A DNA stretch of 64,000 nucleotides, taken from assembly GCF_040581485.1 (NCBI RefSeq), contig NC_090130.1, forward strand, positions 20,911,918 to 20,975,917, read 5' to 3'. The notes below the pieces were generated by a model. The model did not search any database. It saw nothing but the letters and a program-made list of their open reading frames with translations, and had not been told where the DNA came from. A program made the position numbers and the translations under genes. Shown here piece after piece: positions 1 through 11,340 of the stretch (position 1 is its first letter; every line of letters starts with the position of its first letter). The DNA comes from Linepithema humile. Its lineage: Eukaryota > Arthropoda > Insecta > Hymenoptera > Formicidae.

Positions 1-672
1 TTAATCAATAACAATCTAATTTTCTAGATAACTAAAACATTACATTGCTTGCCTACACGAAATAAAATGCAAAGAAAAAATACATTAAAATTCAACTCCA
101 AATTTATTATTAATTTATTTACGTTTCATCGAATTATTTCACCGAATATTTGTTATTAATCATAAAAATTAAAAAAATTTTAATTCTAACAATAATGATA
201 AAGCAAAAAGAAATGTTAATATATACAATTTTGCATAATAATTGTTTCAAATTGAAATTATATCATAATTATATGTAAATATTGCTAAAATTTTATATTC
301 TACAAAACCTAAAAAAGAAAGAAAAAGACGGATAAAGATGTCACCAAGGAATAGTTATATTATAATATTATTTTTATCAAAGATATAGTAATAATAAATA
401 TTTTGTTGTAATTACCAAAATAAATGCCATGAGTAGCATGTGCTTGTGTGTTTAGTAAAACAAAATTACTTAGTACATTTTCCAAAAAAAAACCCATTAA
501 AAACTTATATTTATTCAATATATCCTATATTCTTTAAAAATGCCGAAATTATTTTTGCACGCAAATAAATAACAAATAATGTTTGGTACAAAACAAATTT
601 AAAACCGTTGACTCACTTTGTAATGTTCTTTTCACCGAATATTCATAACACATATGGATAGTATCTTTACCA
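1..672. other. Array spacer, left edge of window
   Basis: AT-rich DNA without a gene. It resembles the spacer that separates the metalloproteinase copies further right: the stretch from position 20 (caatctaattttc, then an acattacattg block) aligns with the spacer near 3570 to 3700, and the aaattacttagtacattt block near 465 to 480 recurs in every spacer. It lies downstream of copy 1. The transposon-like insert found in the next two spacers is absent here: around 355 to 400 the sequence runs uninterrupted. The left end of the window therefore cuts a spacer, so another copy probably starts just outside. Confidence 0.7.
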
Positions 673-3208
673 TTATTCTCCAAATGAGTAGCTTTGCGGC
701 AGACAACGATGCTGGCGGCAGTAATAATTCTGATCATTTACTTTGTGACACCACGTTCCATCGGGAAAATACGGATTGATACCATGGTCGAGCATTTCCA
801 AGCGTGGTGCATAAGTAGAATAGTCTTCTCGTACACAATATATAGTACAGGCTACCCACGGTTTATCAACTTCATGAGGTGCCTGCCATCCCGGCTTCAT
901 TGTCAGGTCAAACATGATACGGCTGAATTCAGTGCATTTCGTAGTAGTGAACTCGGCGATTGTCTTGCGTTTTTGTCTACATAGTGAAAAATCATCGCAC
1001 AAAACCACGTCGTAATATGATCCAAAGCAATTGGCTGTTCTGTCAGTCTCATGTTTGCAAAAACGTCGTTTGACTAATGCGCCTTTAGATTTTGGCAAAC
1101 AACCGCTTTTACAGGTGTCTTTCTTCCATTCACTCCAGTTGTCATCTTCACAATCCTTGAAATTGTATGGCGGCACGATAACTGGTACGCATTCTCCACC
1201 GCGACATTCCTTCCCGTGTGCGCAATCAGTTCCTAAAAAAAATCGATAAATTTAACGCTGTAGTATCTAGTAAGAATAAAAAACGTACCTGCTAGCGCCG
1301 GTCCCGTGAAATAATATATATTTTTGTGAGGGGTTTCGCATTGTAAATTTTGGCATATATCATGTAACGTGACTACGTTTGCATTCTTGTCGCGCAAAAA
1401 TAATTCGCATTGTGCTTTGGCAGTCCATTTTCTTCCGGGTAAATTGAGATAATTTTGATTTTCAAATACATATGTGTCATCTTCGAGTCTGGCATGATCT
1501 CGAAGACATTTAAACGGATATTTATTTATTGTTTTACGGCTTTGCTCGGACCATGCTACCCGAATTTTATTGGTATAATATGTTGACATTATGTATTCGT
1601 ATCTGTCCCCTGAGTTTTTTGAATCGTGTGACAATCCTAAACTATTGAACAGATAAATTAGTAATCATGAATATATATTTTACTTTGCATTACTTAATTA
1701 AAATATCTTTATATATTTTAAAGTTTATACATAGTTAACGTATTGCAAAGATAAAAAATCAAAGTATCAAATTTCTCACAAAAAAAAAGAAGAAAAGATT
1801 CTTTACTTGTTGACTTTAAACCGTACGATTAAATAAATTAAAATATAAAATGTATATTTTACTTAATTTATACGCATAAAACTAGTTTATATATACTTAC
1901 ACGTGACCAACCTCATGGGCACCAATAACAGATGATTTTAAACCCGAAGATATGATTTCAGTAGCATGGAACGTTGCCATCAAGCATGAAAAATTTTTTA
2001 TGCATACGCCATGGGTGTAAGATGCTCCCAGAACATAATTATACGAATCGTCTTTCAAAAGTTTATCAAAATTTAATCCGGTTAGGTAAAGACCAATGTC
2101 CCAGTGACGGAGATCATTATCGTTCGGAGGATTACGAGCTTCCGCATAGTTGCAGAACAACCTCAGCTGTTCCTTATAGTCACTGTCGACAACTGGCAAA
2201 TCTACCGGTTGCTTCTCCATAATCTCCAAACGTCTCAACGAAATATCGAAAGAGACACCCAAACTCGGATGATGGAGGATAGCCTGAATACGATTCACAT
2301 ACGCTAATATCATATGACGTATTTTTTCCTTATCGTTGTCTAGAAGAGGCATGAATATGCGATATGCTGCTTCGTCGAAGAAAACGGCAAGTTCAATGGT
2401 TAACGTTTGTTGCGCATTTCGTACGCGACGTTGTTTCGGTTTAAAATTCTTCCAGTAATGAAGATTTAAATCTCCAAAATATTGCACTGACTTTTTAACA
2501 AGATGAGATTTGCCAAATGAAAGATTAATTTGCTCTTTAACGCAAGAATCATCGATTAAGGACAAAGGCGCAAAGTCGTTCCGCAAAGGCCGAATCTCTA
2601 ATGTGACGTTTTCCACAAAAACGAGTCCTTCCTACATTTAAAAAGATTTTTTTGTTTCTTTACTTGTCGTGTTGTATTTTGTTTATTGTTGTTTTTTCGT
2701 CAAATATAAAACAAGGAGAAATAAAGATTTAAATTGAAAATATAACATTTTTCAAAGAATTCGTTTTCAAATGATACTACTGACCAATTCATTTTCATGA
2801 CAAAAGTTGATGACCGCAAAACTGATATGATCTTCGTGAAGATAAAAGCAAGAATTCGATGCTTTTGACTGCGAAAAATTTACAGCTATGCCCTTTGCAT
2901 TATATTTCCATACATCAAAAGCAGACAATTCAGTCTGATCGTTTCTACGCAGATTTAGCTGAATCAATTTTCCGAAAACTTTCAGAGTTAATGGTATCTG
3001 CAATTTGAATAATTAAGAAAATACTTGATAATTTTTAAATAACGCTTAGGCGCAGAGCAACAAATAAAACACAACGGTAATATAAACGTACCTCATTCAT
3101 ACCTGTCGGGTTCAATGCCGGCAGTAATAATATTTCGCTATCTTGTGTGATAGACGCGTACGTTACATTTAATAAAATTATTAACACCAATTTTAATATA
3201 GAAGGCAT
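673..3208 (-). CDS. ADAMTS-like secreted metalloproteinase, copy 1
   Basis: Five exons (complement): 3092-3208, 2785-2997, 1901-2631, 1289-1641, 673-1232; 1974 nt, 657 residues. All introns are GT-AG and phases agree. Exon 1 gives a hydrophobic signal peptide. Exon 2 has the reprolysin propeptide pattern CFYL...FC. Exon 3 has a furin-type site RRVR (about 178-181), then the catalytic domain from TIELAVFFDEAAY. The zinc site HExxHxxGxxHD (349-360) is split by intron 3, and the Met-turn YIMS follows in exon 4. Exon 5 carries a TSP1-like WSEW segment and a Cys-rich tail. This is a short ADAMTS architecture of metzincin peptidases, which would be secreted and zinc dependent. Exons 1-3 are nearly identical to those of copy 2, while exons 4-5 are clearly diverged, so this copy is a chimera relative to its neighbour. 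The substrate is unknown; venom or gland expression is only a guess. Confidence 0.9.
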
Positions 3209-3278
3209 GTTCTATTTGCGTATTTCAATTTTAAATACTTGAAAATATTTCGTTAAATCACTTTTACATATTACAAAT

Positions 3279-3339
3279 TTTTATATATAATACATACAGT
3301 ATAAGACCCTTATATTTCTTATGCTTAGAAGATCGCGTA
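3279..3339 (-). promoter_or_regulatory. Putative core promoter of copy 1
   Basis: On the minus strand a TATATATAAAA box (3279-3289) lies about 75 bp upstream of the start codon at 3208. A conserved CGCGATCTTCTAA block (about 3325-3337) lies some 40 bp further upstream. The same pair recurs upstream of copies 2 to 6 at similar distances, which supports a functional promoter. No start site was measured. Confidence 0.5.
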
Positions 3340-3954
3340 TGAAACACATACTGTCACTTGGGTTTAAGAATATTATGTGTGACACGTATTGTATATATTC
3401 TTTACGCTCATACATACACATCTGTTTCTCTTTCACTTCTGTATTATACGTATATTTGACATGTAATATTTGCGATAACGGTGAGATTTAAAAAATACGA
3501 TTTTTGAACGAAATGTAAAAAATGTAATCTTATATACAAAAATTTTCATTATTTACAAATGTCAAATTTTAACTGATGACAATCTAATTTCTTTAGAATC
3601 ACGAAAATATTACATTGCCCGCACTATCTCCCAGCGCGCAAATACGAAATAAAATGCAAAAAGAAAATACATTAAAATACAATTCCAAATTTACATTTTA
3701 TCATATTTTATCGAATTGTTAATAATGATAAAAATTTAAAAAAAATGTGGATTCTAACAATAATGATAAAGCAACAAGAAATGTGAATTTATACAATATT
3801 GCTTAATTGTGTCAAATTGAAATTTTATCGTTATCTTATGTAAATATAGATAAAGTTTTTTATTGTACGAAATCTACGAAATCTAAAAAAGAAAAGGAAA
3901 GATGGCTCAGGACGTTACCAAAAAATGGTTAATTATATTATTTTTAATAAAAAT

Positions 3955-4144
3955 CAGGTGCCGTGGAATCGGTGGGATGGAGAGGAGGCGGCCGTCCAAC
4001 GACAAACAATTCAGGGGGAGCGTAGCCCTCCCCCCTGGAATTTTTTTGTTTTTTTAAGGTATTTCATGACCGAAAATATTGAGTATCAAATATTTACATC
4101 AAAGGTGAAAAAACGGGTTATTTTTTTTTCTTTTCTCATCTTCT

Positions 4145-4183
<39 letters not shown>

Positions 4184-4419
4184 TACTATTTACTCGTTCA
4201 ATTGAAGTACACAATGTAACGAAGAAAAATAAACGCATTAAGTTAAATAGAACAAAAAATCTGTGCACATTTTTCGCACATTTATACTATCCACTGAGCA
4301 GCCTATTATATGGTGTTTGAATGGAATTACATACATATACATATACATATCACGAATGTATTATGTGTCCTTTTTATAAATTTTGCCACTTTAGATGAAG
4401 AATAGTTCAGCGGCACCTG
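3955..4419. mobile_element. Non-autonomous DNA element with short inverted ends
   Basis: A 465-bp insert begins with CAGGTGCCG and ends with its reverse complement CGGCACCTG. It interrupts spacer sequence that is continuous in the other spacers (near 370, 12075 and 15720). It is GC-richer at its left end and contains a T tract of more than 30 bases and an (ACATAT)-type stretch. It has no coding capacity. The short perfect inverted ends suggest a MITE-like DNA transposon, but no clear target-site duplication is visible and the family is not identified. Confidence 0.6.
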
Positions 4420-4740
4420 TCAAAGATATAATTATAATAAATATTTTTTCGAAATTATAAAAAAAAAGTAGCACGAGTAGCACGTGCTTGTGTGTCTAGT
4501 AAAACAAAATTACTTAGTACATTTTTCTAAAAAGAAACCCATTAAAAACTTTACATTTATTTAATATATCTTATATTCTTAAGAAACGCCAAGATTATTT
4601 TTGTACGCAGATAAATAACAAATAATGTTTGGTACAAAACAAATTAAAATCCGTTGACTCTAGCACACTTTGCAATTTTCTTTTCACCGGATACTCATTA
4701 ACACATAAGAATACATTAACACATATGAATGTCTTTACCG

Positions 4741-7278
4741 TTATTCTTCGAATGAGTAGCTTTGCGGTAAACAATGATGCTGGCGGCAATAATAATCCTC
4801 ATCATTTTCTTTGTGACACCACGTTCCATCGGGAAAATATGGATTGATACCATGGTCGAGCATTTCCAAGTGTGGTGCATAATAAGTAGGATAGTCTTCT
4901 CGTACACAATGTATAGTACAGGCTACCCACGGTTTATCAACCTCATGAGGGGCCTGCCATCCCGGCTTTCTTTCCAGTTCATATATGACACGGTTAAATT
5001 CGGTGCATTTGGTAGTAGTGAACTCGACGATTGTCTTGCGCTTTTGTCTACAAAGTAAAGAATCATTGCACAAAACCACGTCGTAATATGGTCCAATGCA
5101 ATTCGCTGTTATGTGTGTCTCATGTTTGCAAAAACGTCGTTTGACTAATGCGCCTTTAGATTTTGGCAAACAACCGCTTTTACAGGTGTCTTTCTTCCAT
5201 TCACTCCAGTTGTCATCTTCACAATCCTTGAAATTGTATGGCGGCTCGATAACTGGTACGCATTCTCTTCCGTGACATTCTTTTCCGAGTGCACAATAAG
5301 TTCCTAACAAAATTCGATAAATTTAACGCTGTAGTATCTAGTCAGAATAAAAGTTGTACCTGCTAACGCCGGTCCCGTGAAATAATACGTATTCTTGTAA
5401 GGGATTTCGCATTGTAAATTTTGACATATATCGTTTAACGTGACTACGTTCGCTTCCTCGTCGCGCAAAAATAATTCGCATTGTGCTTTGGCAGTCCATT
5501 CTCTTCCAGGTAAATTGTGATAACTCCTACTTTCAAATACGTATGTGTCATCTTCGAGTCTGACATGATCTTGAAGACATTTAAACGGAAATCTTTTTAT
5601 TGCTTTACGACTCTGCTTGGACCAAGCTACTCGACTTTTATTGGCATCGTATGTCGACATTATGTATTCGTATCTGTCCCCTGAGTTTTCTGCATCGTGT
5701 GTTAATCCTAAACTATTGAACAGATAAATTAATAATTATGAATATATAATATATTTCACATTACTTAATTAAAATATCTTTATATATTTTATAGTTAATA
5801 CGTAGTGAACGTATTACAAAGATAAACAATCAAAGAATCAAATTTCTTAAAAAAAAGAGAGAAAGAGATTTTTTACTTGTTGACTTTAAATCGTACGATT
5901 AAATAAATTATGATACAAAATGTGATTTTTACTTAATTCATACGTATAAAACTAATTTATATATACTTACACGTGACCAACCTCATGGGCACCAATAATA
6001 GATGATTTTAAACCCGAAGATATGATTTCAGTAGCATGGAACGTTGCCATCAAGCATGAAAAATTTTTGATGCATACGCCACGGGTGTAAGATGCTCCCA
6101 GAACATAATTATACGAATCGTCTTTCAAAAGTTTATCAAAATTTAATCCGGTTAGGTAAAGACCAATGTCCCAGTGACGGAGATCATTATCGTTCGGAGG
6201 ATTACGAGCTTCCGCATAGTTGCAGAACAACCTCAGCTGTTCCTTATAGTCACTGTCGACAACTGGCAAATCTACCGGTTGCTTCTCCATAATCTCCAAA
6301 CGTCTCAACGAAATATCGAAAGAGACACCCAAACTCGGATGATGGAGGATAGCTTGAATACGATTCACATACGCTAATATCATATGACGTATTTTTTTCT
6401 TATCGTTGTCTAGAAGAGGCATGAATATGCGATATGCTGCTTCGTCGAAGAAAACGGCAAGTTCAATGGTTAACGTTTGTTGCGCATTTCGTACGCGACG
6501 TTGTTTCGGTTTAAAATTCTTCCAGTAATGAAGATTTAAATCTCCAAAATATTTCACTGACTTTTTAACAAGATGAGATTTGCCAAATGAAAGATTAATT
6601 TGCTCTTTAACGCAAGAATCATCGATTAAGGACAAAGGCGCAAAGTCGTTCCGCAAAGGCCGAATCTCTAATGTGACGTTTTCCACAAAAACGAGTCCTT
6701 CCTACATTTAAAAAGATTTTTTTGTTTCTTTACTTGTCGTGTTATATTTTGTTTATTGTTGTTTTTTTGTCAAATATAAAACAAGGAGAAATAAAGATTT
6801 AAATTGAAAATATAACATTTTTCAAAGAATTCGTTTTCAAATGATACTACTGACCAATTCATTTTCATGACAAAAGTTGATGACCGCAAAACTGATATGA
6901 TCTTCGCGAAGATAAAAGCAAGAATTCGATGCTTTTGACTGCGAAAAATTTACAGCTATGCCCTTTGCATTATATTTCCATACATCAAAAGCAGACAATT
7001 CAGTCTGATCGTTTCTACGCAGATTTAGCTGAATCAATTTTCCGAAAACTTTCAGAGTTAATGGTATCTGCAATTTGAATAATTAAGAAAATACTTGATA
7101 ATTTTTAAATAACGCTTAGGCGCAGAGCAACAAATAAAACACAACGGTAATATAAACGTACCTCATTCATACCTGTCGGGTTCAATGCCGGCAGTAATAA
7201 TATTTCGCTATCTTGTGTGATAGACGCGTACGTTACATTTAATAAAATTATTAACACCAATTTTAATATAGAAGGCAT
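4741..7278 (-). CDS. ADAMTS-like secreted metalloproteinase, copy 2
   Basis: Exons (complement): 7162-7278, 6855-7067, 5971-6701, 5360-5712, 4741-5303; 1977 nt, 658 residues. Same domain order as copy 1: signal peptide, propeptide with paired cysteines, RRVR site, metzincin domain with HExxH at 349-353 and its Gly and third His in exon 4, Met-turn YIMS, TSP1-like WSEW and Cys-rich tail. Exon 3 differs from copy 1 at only four residues over about 239, while exon 5 differs from copy 3 at only three over 189. Both halves thus belong to the recent 4,070-bp duplication, and copy 2 spans its junction at about 5970. All splice sites and catalytic residues are intact. Function beyond peptidase activity is unknown. 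Confidence 0.9.
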
Positions 7279-7348
7279 GTTCTATTTGCGTATTTCAATT
7301 TTAAATACTTGAAAATATTTCGTTAAATCACTTTTACATATTACAAAT

Positions 7349-7409
7349 TTTTATATATAATACATACAGTATAAGACCCTTATATTTCTTATGCTTAGAA
7401 GATCGCGTA
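7349..7409 (-). promoter_or_regulatory. Putative core promoter of copy 2
   Basis: Same TATATATAAAA box and CGCGATCTTCTAA block as in copy 1, displaced by exactly 4,070 bp and essentially unchanged. Confidence 0.5.
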
Positions 7410-8024
7410 TGAAACACATACTGTCACTTGGGTTTAAGAATATTATGTGTGACACGTATTGTATATATTCTTTACGCTCATACATACACATCTGTTTCTC
7501 TTTCACTTCTGTATTATACGTATATTTGACATGTAATATTTGCGATAACGGTGAGATTTAAAAAATACGATTTTTGAACAAAATGTAAAAAATGTAATCT
7601 TATATACAAAAATTTTCATTATTTACAAATGTCAAATTTTAACTGATGACAATCTAATTTCTTTAGAATCACGAAAATATTACATTGCCCGCACTATCTC
7701 CCAGCGCGCAAATACGAAATAAAATGCAAAAAGAAAATACATTAAAATACAATTCCAAATTTACATTTTATCATATTTTATCGAATTGTTAATAATGATA
7801 AAAATTTAAAAAAAATGTGGATTCTAACAATAATGATAAAGCAACAAGAAATGTGAATTTATACAATATTGCTTAATTGTGTCAAATTGAAATTTTATCG
7901 TTATCTTATGTAAATATAGATAAAGTTTTTTATTGTACGAAATCTACGAAATCTAAAAAAGAAAAGGAAAGATGGCTCAGGACGTTACCAAAAAATGGTT
8001 AATTATATTATTTTTAATAAAAAT

Positions 8025-8214
8025 CAGGTGCCGTGGAATCGGTGGGATGGAGAGGAGGCGGCCGTCCAACGACAAACAATTCAGGGGGAGCGTAGCCCTC
8101 CCCCCTGGAATTTTTTTGTTTTTTTAAGGTATTTCATGACCGAAAATATTGAGTATCAAATATTTACATCAAAGGTGAAAAAACGGGTTATTTTTTTTTC
8201 TTTTCTCATCTTCT

Positions 8215-8247
<33 letters not shown>

Positions 8248-8489
8248 TTTTATTACTATTTACTCGTTCAATTGAAGTACACAATGTAACGAAGAAAAAT
8301 AAACGCATTAAGTTAAATAGAACAAAAAATCTGTGCACATTTTTCGCACATTTATACTATCCACTGAGCAGCCTATTATATGGTGTTTGAATGGAATTAC
8401 ATACATATACATATACATATCACGAATGTATTATGTGTCCTTTTTATAAATTTTGCCACTTTAGATGAAGAATAGTTCAGCGGCACCTG
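8025..8489. mobile_element. Second copy of the CAGGTGCCG-ended element
   Basis: Duplicate of the insert at 3955-4419 with the same CAGGTGCCG/CGGCACCTG ends and position within the spacer. Only the T tract (about 8217-8246, then a single A) clearly differs. Being at the same site in both units, it was copied with the 4,070-bp duplication rather than inserted twice. Confidence 0.6.
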
Positions 8490-8810
8490 TCAAAGATATA
8501 ATTATAATAAATATTTTTTCGAAATTATAAAAAAAAAGTAGCACGAGTAGCACGTGCTTGTGTGTCTAGTAAAACAAAATTACTTAGTACATTTTTCTAA
8601 AAAGAAACCCATTAAAAACTTTATATTTATTTAATATATCTTATATTCTTAAGAAACGCCAAGATTATTTTTGTACGCAGATAAATAACAAATAATGTTT
8701 GGTACAAAACAAATTAAAATCCGTTGACTCTAGCACACTTTGCAATTTTCTTTTCACCGGATACTCATTAACACATAAGAATACATTAACACATATGAAT
8801 GTCTTTATCG

Positions 8811-11340
8811 TTATTCTCCGAATGAGTAGCTTTGCGGTAAACAATGATGCTGGCGGCAATAATAATCCTCATCATTTTCTTTGTGACACCACGTTCCATC
8901 GGGAAAATATGGATTGATACCATGGTCGAGCATTTCCAAGCGTGGTGCATAATAAGTAGGATAGTCTTCTCGTACACAATGTATAGTACAGGCTACCCAC
9001 GGTTTATCAACCTCATGAGGGGCCTGCCATCCCGGCTTTCTTTCCAGTTCATATATGACACTGTTAAATTCGGTGCATTTGGTAGTAGTGAACTCGACGA
9101 TTGTCTTGCGCTTTTGTCTACAAAGTAAAGAATCATTGCACAAAACCACGTCGTAATATGGTCCAATGCAATTCGCTGTTATGTGTGTCTCATGTTTGCA
9201 AAAACGTCGTTTGACTAATGCGCCTTTAGATTTTGGCAAACAACCGCTTTTACAGGTGTCTTTCTTCCATTCACTCCAGTTGTCATCTTCACAATCCTTG
9301 AAATTGTATGGCGGCTCGATAACTGGTACGCATTCTCTTCCGTGACATTCTTTTCCGAGTGCACAATAAGTTCCTAACAAAATTCGATAAATTTAACGCT
9401 GTAGTATCTAGTCAGAATAAAAGATGTACCTGCTAACGCCGGTCCCGTGAAATAATACGTATTCTTGTAAGGGGTTTCGCATTGTAAATTTTGACATATA
9501 TCGTTTAACGTGACTACGTTTGCTTCCTCGTCGCGCAAAAATAATTCGCATTGTGCTTTGGCAGTCCATTCTCTTCCAGGTAAATTGTGATAACTCCTAC
9601 TTTCAAATACGTATGTGTCATCTTCGAGTCTGACATGATCTTGAAGACATTTAAACGGAAATTTTTTTATTGCTTTACGACTCTGCTTGGACCAAGCTAC
9701 TCGACTTTTATTGGCATCGTATGTCGACATTATGTATTCGTATCTGTCCCCTGAGTTTTCTGCATCGTGTGTTAATCCTAAACTATTGAACAGATAAATT
9801 AATAATTATGAATATATAATATATTTCACATTACTTAATTAAAATATCTTTATATATTTTATAGTTAATACGTAGTGAACGTATTACAAAGATAAACAAT
9901 CAAAGAATCAAATTTCTTAAAAAAAAGAGAGAAAGAGATTTTTTACTTGTTGACTTTAAATCGTACGATTAAATAAATTATGATACAAAATGTGATTTTT
10001 ACTTAATTCATACGTATAAAACTAATTTATATATACTTACACGTGACCAATTTCATGGGCACCTGTAGAAGATGATTTTAAACCCGAAGATACGATTTCA
10101 GTAGCACGAAACCTTGCGATCGAGCATGAAAAATTCTTCTCGCATAAGCCACCGGTGTAGGATGATCCCAGAACGTTATAAATATTAGAATCGTTCTCCA
10201 AACGTTTATTAAGTTCTAATCCTGTTAGGTAAAGGCTAATGTCCCAGTAACGGGGATCATTTTTGTTCGGAGGCTTGCGAACTTCCGCATAATTGCAGAA
10301 CAAATGCAGCAGCTTCTTATGGTTGCTGCTGGTAGCTGGTAAATTTATCGGTTGTTTTTCCATGAACTCCAAACGTCTCAACGAAATATCGAAAGAGACA
10401 CCCAAACTCGGATGATGGAGAATAGCCTGAATACGATTTACATACGCTAATATCATGTAACGTATTTTTTCCTTATCGTTGTTCAGAAGAGGCATGAATA
10501 TGCGATATGCTGCTTCATCGAAAAAAACGGCAAGTTCTATGGTTAACTTTTGTTGCGCACTTCGTACGCGACGTCGCTTCGGTTTAAAATTTTTCCAATA
10601 GTAAAGATTTAAGTCACCAAAATATTTCACTGACTTTTTAACAAGATGAGATTTGCCAAATGAAAGATTAATTTGTTTTTTATCGCAAGAATCATCGATT
10701 AGGGACAGTGGCGCAAAGTCCTTCCGCAAAGGCCAAATTTCGAATATGTTGTTTTCCACAAAAATGAGTCCTTCCTACTTTTAAAAAGATTTATTTATTT
10801 TTTTATTTGTCGTGTTGTTTTCTAACTTATATATAAAACAAAGAACAATAAAATTTTAAATTAAAAAATAACATTCTCCAAACTGTTCGTTTTTATGTGA
10901 TACTACTCGCACTGACCAATCCATTTCCTTGACAAAAGTTGATGGCCGCAAAGCTAACATGATCTTCGTGAAGATAAAAGCAAGAATTCGATGCTTTTAA
11001 CTGCGCAAAATTTTCTGCAACGTCGTTGGCATTATATTTCCATACTTCAAACGCATATAATACCATTTGATCGTCTCTACGCAGATTCAACTGAATCAAT
11101 TTTCCGAAAACTTTGAGAGTTAATGGTATCTACAAATTGGATAATTAAGAAAATGCTTGATAATTTTCAAATAACGCTTTGGGCGCAGAGTAACAAATAA
11201 AACACTACAGTAATACGAAGTACCTCATTCAAGTCTGTCGAATTCAATGCCGGTAGTAATAATATTTCGCTATCTTGCGTGATAGACGCGTACGTTACAT
11301 TTAATATAATTATTAACACAAATTTCAATATAAATAGCAT
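8811..11340 (-). CDS. ADAMTS-like secreted metalloproteinase, copy 3
   Basis: Exons (complement): 11224-11340, 10917-11129, 10041-10774, 9430-9782, 8811-9373; 1980 nt, 659 residues. HExxH falls at 350-354, with the rest of the zinc site in exon 4. The furin-type site reads RRVR, and the WSEW TSP1-like segment and Cys-rich tail are intact. Exons 4 and 5 are nearly identical to copy 2, whereas exon 3 is diverged, for example NNIFEIWPLR where other copies have NVTLEIRPLR. Exon 1, intron 1 and the start of exon 2 carry a tract of roughly 225 bp identical to copy 5. The exon 2 acceptor is TAG rather than CAG. The gene is a patchwork of segments shared with different neighbours, yet fully open. Confidence 0.9.

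Larger units (their letters stand above)
3209..4740. other. Spacer between copies 1 and 2
   Basis: About 1.5 kb of AT-rich DNA holding the upstream region of copy 1 (3209 to about 3500) and the downstream region of copy 2. It includes a GC-richer inserted element (3955-4419) with a long T tract near 4148-4180. Open frames here, such as the one across 3925-4320, run through the T tract and are not credible genes. Confidence 0.75.
1901..5970. repeat. 4,070-bp tandem duplication, left unit
   Basis: This segment and 5971-10040 are nearly identical along their length, with only scattered substitutions and a different T-tract length. Each unit runs from the 3' end of exon 3 of one gene, through exons 2 and 1, the spacer with its inserted element, and the C-terminal exons 5 and 4 plus intron 3 of the next gene. 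The homology drops sharply at about 1901 (copy 1 intron 3 is diverged from that of copy 2), so the unit edge falls at the exon 3/intron 3 boundary. Confidence 0.85.
7279..8810. other. Spacer between copies 2 and 3
   Basis: Near-identical duplicate of the spacer at 3209-4740, including the inserted element (8025-8489). It carries the upstream region of copy 2 and the downstream region of copy 3. No gene is seen; the open frame over 7995-8390 is element and T tract. Confidence 0.75.
5971..10040. repeat. 4,070-bp tandem duplication, right unit
   Basis: Second unit of the duplication at 1901-5970. It contains copy 2 exons 3 to 1, a spacer with the same inserted element, and copy 3 exons 5 and 4 with intron 3. 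To the right of about 10041, copy 3 exon 3 differs at many positions from copies 1 and 2, marking the right edge of the recent event. Confidence 0.85.

Noticed and set aside
673..1249. Plus-strand frames opposite the metalloproteinase exons
   Set aside because: They repeat opposite each copy as shadows of conserved minus-strand exons and lack any support of their own.
3925..4320. Open frames of about 130 residues in two spacers, with a long Phe or Lys run
   Set aside because: They run through the T tract of the inserted element and recur only because the spacer is duplicated.
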